Below are positions 50,015 through 54,584 of a stretch of DNA of 54,584 bases, in pieces. Both the position numbers and the translations under genes were made by a program. Below the pieces are notes generated by a model that had not been told where the DNA came from, made no database searches, and saw only the letters and a program-made list of their open reading frames with translations. Location of the stretch: positions 1 to 54,584 of the forward strand of contig JNVT01000084.1 of NCBI GenBank assembly GCA_000737985.1, written 5' to 3'. The stretch comes from Gammaproteobacteria bacterium MFB021 (lineage in GTDB: Bacteria > Pseudomonadota > Gammaproteobacteria > Pseudomonadales > Halomonadaceae). Position 1 is the first letter of the stretch. Every line of letters starts with the position of its first letter.

Positions 50015-50739
50015 CCCGACGTCACTTCGCCTCGAAAACCACCGGATACCGCGTCTGCCCGCTCTCGCAGTTCGGCTGGGCGCGGTACTCGGTCAACTGG
50101 AAGTCGCTGCCCTGCCACACCCAGGTGCGCTCGCCGCCGCAGCCACCGGCGCCGCGATCCTTGTAGCGGTCGCGCAGGATGCCGTGCTGCGCATCGAACT
50201 CGGGGTCGAACAGCGTCCGCGTACCGGTCCAGCTCCCGTCCCGCCACAGCGCGAACAGCAGCGCGCGGGGCGTCCCACCGTCCGGGGCGAACACCGCCTC
50301 GTAGCCCGTCTGGTAGGCGCCGATGCTACAGGGCACCAACCACACCTCCCCCGGTAGCCATCCCTTCACGCTGGCGTGGCGAGGCGCGAGGCCGGTGGTT
50401 GCGTCGCTGATCACGCAGGCATCGCTCACCTCGGCCTTCACCGCCGCCGGCATCTCGCTGTTCGCCAGGGCTGCCATTGGCAGCGCGCCGAGCGCCAGTA
50501 CCCCGGCCATCATCATGCTGCGCCACATATCGCACCTCTGCTGGATTGGATCATCAGGCAGGCGGGGAGAGCCCGCGCCCAGCTGGTATAGACGAGTCTC
50601 GATCGGAGCGCCATGGATAGCCTGGATGGCCGCGTGGGGAATGGGCGAATGGGGCATCGATTGCCAAGTGGTGCGTGCCGCGAACACCGAAGCCGCCGGC
50701 GACCGCGAGGCGATCGAGGCGGTGGGGTGGGAGGCCGCG
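49961..50739. repeat. Duplicated 3-prime end of fibre-assembly gene
   Basis: The 48 bases 49961-50008 recur at 50692-50739 with a single mismatch, in the same orientation and 731 bases apart. The copies bracket the reverse-strand exported-protein gene, so the gene may have entered by recombination at this sequence. Confidence 0.78.
50022..50528 (-). CDS. Exported protein, possible DUF1176 relative (moron)
   Basis: 168 residues on the strand opposite to the tail operon. The ATG at 50528 is preceded by AGAGGTG five bases upstream. A signal peptide ends PMAALA. The mature part has SDACVISDATTGLAPRHASVKGWLPGEVWLVPCSIGAYQTGYEAVFAP and GGCGGERTWVWQGSDFQLTEYRAQPNCESG, with paired cysteines, like part of a DUF1176 periplasmic protein. 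It is a lysogenic-conversion candidate; the family link is tentative. Confidence 0.6.
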   Translation of the reverse strand: MWRSMMMAGVLALGALPMAALANSEMPAAVKAEVSDACVISDATTGLAPRHASVKGWLPGEVWLVPCSIGAYQTGYEAVFAPDGGTPRALLFALWRDGSWTGTRTLFDPEFDAQHGILRDRYKDRGAGGCGGERTWVWQGSDFQLTEYRAQPNCESGQTRYPVVFEAK

Positions 50740-50817
50740 GCCAGCGCGGCCTAGCCCTGTCTTTTCCCGTCCCGCCTGATTAAGATGGGGCATCTGCCAC
50801 ACCCGACTCAGTCCCCA

Positions 50818-50840
50818 CCCGCCCTGCGGGCGGGGCTTTT
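50818..50840 (+). terminator. Terminator-like hairpin before the TA pair
   Basis: CCCGCCC-tgc-GGGCGGG followed by GCTTTT is a 7-bp GC-rich stem with a short T-run. It sits between the duplicated fragment and the antitoxin gene and may shield the tail operon from the toxin-antitoxin promoter or the reverse. Confidence 0.65.
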
Positions 50841-50860
50841 CGTGGCAGAGGGGAGGACGT

Positions 50861-51544
50861 ATGGCATCACTCACAGGTATTGGGCTCTACAGCCCCAAGC
50901 AAGCGGCGGCGCTGACGGGCATCGATTCCCGCACGCTCCGGCGCTGGTTGCTGTGTGATGACCACACCCACGCGCCACTCTGGCATCCCGAGCCGGAAGC
51001 CGAGGGAGCCACGGACGCCTTGAGCTTTCGAGATCTGCTCGAAGCCAAGGCGGTGTGGGCGCTCAAGCAGCAAGGCGTGTCGCTGCCCACGATCCGCCGT
51101 GCGCTGGAGAACCTGAAGAGCCACTATCGGGTCGACTACCCCTTGACCAACCCACGTCTGGCAACCGACGGCAAGGATGTCTTCATCCAGACCCTGGATG
51201 CCAGCGGTGAGGAGTGGCTATCCGACCTCGCCAAGCGTCAGAAAGTCATCGCCGAGTTCGTGAATCCGTCTCTCCTGGCCAGCATCTCCTTCGATGACAG
51301 CCAGACCCCGGTCGCGTGGCGGCCGGATCCAGCGGATCCGCAGATCCAGATCGACCCGAAGCGCGGATTCGGCAAGCCATACGTGCTACCCAGCTACCTA
51401 CCCACCCGTACGCTGGCCAAGGCCTACGCCGCCGAGGGAGATGACGCCGAGGCCGTCGCTCGGTACTTCGAGATCACCGAGGATGAAGTCACTCGCGCCG
51501 CGAACTTTGAAAAAAGGATGGCTGCGGGTGCACATCTTCATTGA
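50861..51544 (+). CDS. DUF433-type antitoxin with MerR-like N terminus
   Basis: 227 residues; GGGGAGG before the ATG. Residues 1-45 form a helix-turn-helix (LYSPKQAAALTGIDSRTLRRWL). The middle (FRDLLEAKAVWALKQQGVSLPTIRRALENL) is a MerR-like helix. The C-terminal part (FGKPYVLPSYLPTRTLAKAYAAEGDDAEAVARYFEITEDEVTRAANFEKR) is the DUF433 motif of antitoxins paired with DUF5615 toxins. It overlaps the toxin gene by 17 bases. Confidence 0.8.
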   Translation: MASLTGIGLYSPKQAAALTGIDSRTLRRWLLCDDHTHAPLWHPEPEAEGATDALSFRDLLEAKAVWALKQQGVSLPTIRRALENLKSHYRVDYPLTNPRLATDGKDVFIQTLDASGEEWLSDLAKRQKVIAEFVNPSLLASISFDDSQTPVAWRPDPADPQIQIDPKRGFGKPYVLPSYLPTRTLAKAYAAEGDDAEAVARYFEITEDEVTRAANFEKRMAAGAHLH

Positions 51545-51944
51545 CGAAAACCTCAGCCGACACCTCGCCATCGCTCTGCATCATCTGCAGAGTCTTCTGC
51601 CTGAAAACCACACCATCCAACATGTCAGCGACAAGTTCGGCGGGCCCGGCACACTTGACGAGGTATGGCTGCCAACGCTGATCGACGAAGGCAACTGGGT
51701 CATTCTCTCCAAGGACAAGTTCGACAAGAACGATCCGGAAATACAGGCCTTTCGAAATGCCGGGCTGACGGTGTTTCATCTCGATAAGCAGTGGTCGAAA
51801 CACCGCGGTTGGGAAGAGGCCATGCGTCTGCTCAAGTGGTGGCCCGATATTTCACGGTTAGCCACGACAACCATCCACCCTACATGGTACGACGTACCCT
51901 GGGCCTATACCCCAAGACTCAAGGGCCGCCGTTTGCATCCATAA
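51528..51944 (+). CDS. DUF5615 PIN-like toxin
   Basis: 138 residues from a GTG with AAGG ten bases upstream; the gene starts inside the antitoxin. VHIFIDENLSRHLAIALHHL opens with the PIN-like acidic motif (Asp6, Glu7). HTIQHVSDKFGGPGTLDEVWLPTL and WVILSKDKFDKNDPEIQAF are typical of DUF5615. It is presumably an RNase restrained by its partner. It is inside the prophage late region. Confidence 0.82.
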   Translation: MHIFIDENLSRHLAIALHHLQSLLPENHTIQHVSDKFGGPGTLDEVWLPTLIDEGNWVILSKDKFDKNDPEIQAFRNAGLTVFHLDKQWSKHRGWEEAMRLLKWWPDISRLATTTIHPTWYDVPWAYTPRLKGRRLHP

Positions 51945-52065
51945 TCTTTCTCCGGCCGCCTCCTGCTGTCTTCCCCCACTCCACACCGCCCCCCGCTCGC
52001 CCCAGACGACCATCCCCCACACCATGAGCCCCTGACAGCCCCGTTACCCTGATCAGGAACCCCTC

Positions 52066-53250
52066 ATGGCACTCGACCAATACCACCACGGCGTGCGCGT
52101 CTCGGAAGTCAACGACGGCACCCGCACCCTGCGCACGATCTCCACCGCGGTGATCGGCATCGTCGCCACCGCCGCCGATGCCGATGCGACCGCCTTCCCC
52201 CTCGACCGCCCGGCGCTGGTCACCGATATCACCACCGCCATCGGCCAGGCCGGCAGCAGTGGCACCTTGAAAGGCGCCCTCAGCGCCATCGCCGAGCAGG
52301 CGCGGCCGATCGTGGTCGTGGTGCGCGTCGCCGAAGGGGCGGACGCCAGCGAAACCAGCGCCAACGTCATCGGCACCACCACCGACAGCGGCCAGCGCAC
52401 CGGCCTGCAGGCGCTGATGAGCGCCAAGCAGAAGCTCGGCGTGACCCCGCGCCTGATCGGCTGCCCGGCACTCGACACCCCGGAAGTGACCACCGCCCTG
52501 GTGCCGCTGCTGCAATCGCTGCGCGCCTTCGGCTACGCCTACGCCCACGGCTGCGAGACGCTGGCCGACGCCACCGCCTACCGCGACCAGTTCGGCGCCC
52601 GCGAGCTGATGCTGATCTGGCCGCAGTTCGAAGCCTTCGATGCCGACACCGCCGCCACCGCCCCGCGCAGCCCGGTGGCCGTGGCACTCGGCCTGCGCGC
52701 CAAGCTCGACCAGGAGATCGGCTGGCACAAGACGCTCTCCAACGTGGTCGTCAACGGCGTCACCGGGATCGACCGCGACGTCTTCTGGGATCTGCAGTCC
52801 GCCGCCACCGACGCCGGCCTGCTCAACGCCGCCGACGTCACCACCCTGGTCAACCAGGGCGGCTTCCGCTTCTGGGGCTCGCGCACCTGCGCCGGGCCGC
52901 AGTCGCTGTTCCCGTTCGAGAACTACACCCGCACCGCGCAGATCCTCGCCGACACCATCGCCGAGGCCCACCTGTGGGCGGTGGACAAGCCGCTGCACGC
53001 CTCGCTGGCCCGCGACATCATCGAAGGCATCAACGCCAAGTTCGCCGAGCTCAAGGCGCTGGGCCTGATCATCGACGGCCGCGCCTGGCTCAACGAATCG
53101 CTCAACACCCGCGAGAGCCTCAAGGCCGGCAAGCTGCGCATCGACTACGACTACACCCCGGTGCCGCCGCTCGAGGACCTCGGCTTCCAGCAGCGCATCA
53201 CCGACACCTATCTCGCCGACTTCGCCACCCGTGTCGCCGCGAGCGCCTGA
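52066..53250 (+). CDS. FI: Phage tail sheath protein FI
   Basis: 394 residues with the gpFI signature: YHHGVRVSEVNDGTRTLRTISTAVIGIVATA, then LLNAADVTTLVNQGGFRFWGSRTC. It forms the contractile sheath. The ATG is preceded by CAGGAACCCCTC. Confidence 0.95.
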   Translation: MALDQYHHGVRVSEVNDGTRTLRTISTAVIGIVATAADADATAFPLDRPALVTDITTAIGQAGSSGTLKGALSAIAEQARPIVVVVRVAEGADASETSANVIGTTTDSGQRTGLQALMSAKQKLGVTPRLIGCPALDTPEVTTALVPLLQSLRAFGYAYAHGCETLADATAYRDQFGARELMLIWPQFEAFDADTAATAPRSPVAVALGLRAKLDQEIGWHKTLSNVVVNGVTGIDRDVFWDLQSAATDAGLLNAADVTTLVNQGGFRFWGSRTCAGPQSLFPFENYTRTAQILADTIAEAHLWAVDKPLHASLARDIIEGINAKFAELKALGLIIDGRAWLNESLNTRESLKAGKLRIDYDYTPVPPLEDLGFQQRITDTYLADFATRVAASA

Positions 53251-53290
53251 GCGCCGGTTCGGCCCCGAGACCCTTTAGGAGCATTGATCG

Positions 53291-53803
53291 ATGGCACTTC
53301 CCAAGAAACTCAAAGCGCTGAACCTGTTCGGCAACGGCGACAGCTACCAGGGCCAGATCCAGTCGGTCACCCTGCCCACCCTCACGCGCAAGATCGAAGA
53401 GTGGCGCGGCGGCGGCATGGACGGCAGCGTCGGCATCGACATGGGCATGGACGGCCTGATGACCTGCCAATGGACCGTGGGCGGACTGGTCGAGTCGATC
53501 TTCGACAACTTCGGCGCCTCGCGCCTCGACGCCGACCTGCTGCGCATGACCGGCAGCTACGAGCGTGACGACACCGACGAGGTGGTCGCGGTGGAGGTGG
53601 TGATGCGCGGCCGCCACACCGAGATCGACTTCGGCGACGCCCAGGATGGCGAGAACACCGAGCACAAGATCACCAGCACCCTGAGCTACTACAAGCTGGT
53701 GATCGGTGGCGTGACCAAGATCGAGATCGACCTGCCCAACTACGTGTTCAAGGTCAACGGCGACGACCGCCTGGCCCGCCGCCGCCAGGCGCTGGGTATC
53801 TAA
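53291..53803 (+). CDS. FII: Phage major tail tube protein FII
   Basis: 170 residues: LKALNLFGNGDSYQGQIQSVTLPTLTRKIEEWRGGGMDGSVGIDMGM is gpFII-like. It builds the inner tube. The gap after FI is 40 bases and holds TTTAGGAGC as the ribosome binding site. Confidence 0.95.
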   Translation: MALPKKLKALNLFGNGDSYQGQIQSVTLPTLTRKIEEWRGGGMDGSVGIDMGMDGLMTCQWTVGGLVESIFDNFGASRLDADLLRMTGSYERDDTDEVVAVEVVMRGRHTEIDFGDAQDGENTEHKITSTLSYYKLVIGGVTKIEIDLPNYVFKVNGDDRLARRRQALGI

Positions 53804-53887
53804 GCCGCGCCCCCGTCAGCGGTGGCCTCCCCGCCGCTGACGTCGCCCGACGATCCCTCACCCCACGATCACCACCGAGAGATACCC

Positions 53888-54223
53888 ATGAGCCAAGCCC
53901 AGAACGCTGAAAAAACCGCTGATAAGACCGTCGCCGACGGCACCCGCGCCACCATCGCCCTGGACACGCCGATCGTGCGCGGCGAGCAGCGTATCGACGA
54001 GATCGTGCTGCGCAAGCCGAGCGCCGGCGAGCTGCGCGGGGTCAACCTGGCCGACGTGCTGCAGATGCAGACCGACGCCCTGATCAAGCTGATTCCGCGG
54101 CTCTCCCAGCCCAGCCTGACCGAGCACGAATCGCGCCAGATGGACCCGGCCGACCTGGTCCAGTGCGGCAGCGACATCGCCGGTTTTTTGCTCTCGAAGC
54201 GGGCGCGGGGCGAAACCGCCTGA
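53888..54223 (+). CDS. E: Tail assembly chaperone E
   Basis: 111 residues: DTPIVRGEQRIDEIVLRKPSAGELRGVNLADVLQMQ is the gpE pattern. T-TTT-TTG at 54184-54190 in its frame is the slippery heptamer that leads to the E-prime extension. The zero-frame end is short (LLSKRARGETA). Confidence 0.92.
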   Translation: MSQAQNAEKTADKTVADGTRATIALDTPIVRGEQRIDEIVLRKPSAGELRGVNLADVLQMQTDALIKLIPRLSQPSLTEHESRQMDPADLVQCGSDIAGFLLSKRARGETA

Positions 54224-54438
54224 CGCGGCGCGGCGCCGCCGAGATCGCGCTGCCGGCCCAGGTGGAAGATGCGATGGCCGACCTGGCCATCGTCTTCCAC
54301 TGGACCCCCACGGACTGCGCGGACTTCAGCCTGCGCGAACTGATGGAGTGGCGCGAGCGCGCCCGCCAACGCTCATCTGCAGAGGAATCCCATGGCGCGC
54401 AACCTCCCCCTCCCGGCGCTGCTCGCCAGCGTCGCTAA
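54190..54438 (+). CDS. E-prime frameshift extension of tail chaperone
   Basis: After a -1 slip at 54184-54190 the reading becomes ALEAGAGRNRL...DAMADLAIVFHWTPTDCADFSLRELMEWRERARQR, the P2 E-prime sequence. It is made only as an E fusion, at low level, and guides tape-measure assembly. It overlaps the start of T by 47 bases. Confidence 0.85.
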   Translation, partial: ALEAGAGRNRLTRRGAAEIALPAQVEDAMADLAIVFHWTPTDCADFSLRELMEWRERARQRSSAEESHGAQPPPPGAARQRR

Positions 54439-54584
54439 GCTCACCGCCCCGCTGACGCGCCTGCGTCGCGAATCGCCGCGTGTTGTCCGTCCGGCGGCAT
54501 CCGCCGGCGTGCCGGCGGACGCCACCGCCGTCGCTGACCACACCTGGCGGGATAGCGCCCGCCTGCGCGACGCCCTCGACCAGC
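54392..54584 (+). CDS. T: Tape measure protein T, N-terminal fragment
   Basis: The frame is open from the ATG at 54392 (AGAGGAA before it) to the end of the window. 64 residues are visible: MARNLPLPALLASVAKL and an Ala/Arg-rich helix. Position and overlap with E-prime identify the tape measure protein. It is cut only by the window border. Confidence 0.8.
   Translation, partial: MARNLPLPALLASVAKLTAPLTRLRRESPRVVRPAASAGVPADATAVADHTWRDSARLRDALDQ

Overview
The window carries three kinds of DNA joined end to end: about 40.8 kb of an integrative and conjugative element (ICE), a 1.2-kb insertion sequence, and the tail half of a P2-like prophage. The coding DNA is GC-rich. The ICE proteins belong to the PFGI-1 / TIGR037xx (MPF-G) class found in Pseudomonas, Halomonas and other gammaproteobacteria. 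I infer a moderately high-GC gammaproteobacterium, with Halomonadaceae or a relative plausible. No rRNA, tRNA or core chromosomal gene is present to settle the taxonomy.

Layout. 1-10.0 kb is the DNA-processing and maintenance part of the ICE: DUF3158, ssb, a lipoprotein, topB, a PD-(D/E)XK-like protein, an STY4534/DUF3577 replication protein and several small unknown or membrane proteins. Many of these have elaborate hairpin leaders. 10.3-16.8 kb is the first transfer block: PilL2-like protein, PFL_4693, a lytic transglycosylase, PFL_4695, the TraD coupling protein and a TIGR03747 membrane protein. 16.8-20.1 kb is an arsenic-resistance cassette (arsR-arsC-arsH-arsB) with AT-rich flanks, sitting between transfer genes. 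20.2-35.1 kb is the second transfer block: RAQPRD, TIGR03758, TIGR03745, TIGR03750, TIGR03746, TIGR03749, TIGR03752, TIGR03751, the TraC ATPase, DUF2726, DsbC-like, TIGR03757, TIGR03756, TIGR03755 and TraG. Together these encode the conjugative type IV secretion channel and its periplasmic folding and cell-wall enzymes.

35.1-40.8 kb is cargo and defence: a small reverse-strand gene, an Xre/ParS antitoxin with a shortened RES toxin, a Gabija-like pair (OLD/TOPRIM nuclease plus a compact UvrD-like helicase), and the C-terminal part of an SMC-like ATPase gene cut by the insertion sequence. An IS3-family element at 40814-42051 has recognisable terminal inverted repeats but no target duplication. 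The sequence to its right is prophage. No relaxase or integrase of the ICE and no head genes of the prophage are visible, so this junction is probably a rearrangement scar.

42.3-54.6 kb is the P2-like lysis and tail operon: X, holin, endolysin, Rz/Rz1, R, V, W, J, I, tail fibre, fibre assembly, sheath FI, tube FII, E/E-prime with a slippery heptamer, and the start of tape measure T. It is interrupted by a reverse-strand exported protein gene flanked by a duplicated stretch of the fibre-assembly gene, and by a DUF433/DUF5615 toxin-antitoxin pair.

The most unusual signals are non-coding. One is a family of five tandem-hairpin leaders in the ICE (6.8-9.2 kb) in which an SD-like segment, an anti-SD segment and the ribosome binding site can pair in alternative ways. 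The other is a TTAAC(G/A)TTTCCCG-like motif that precedes several ICE operons at a nearly constant distance.
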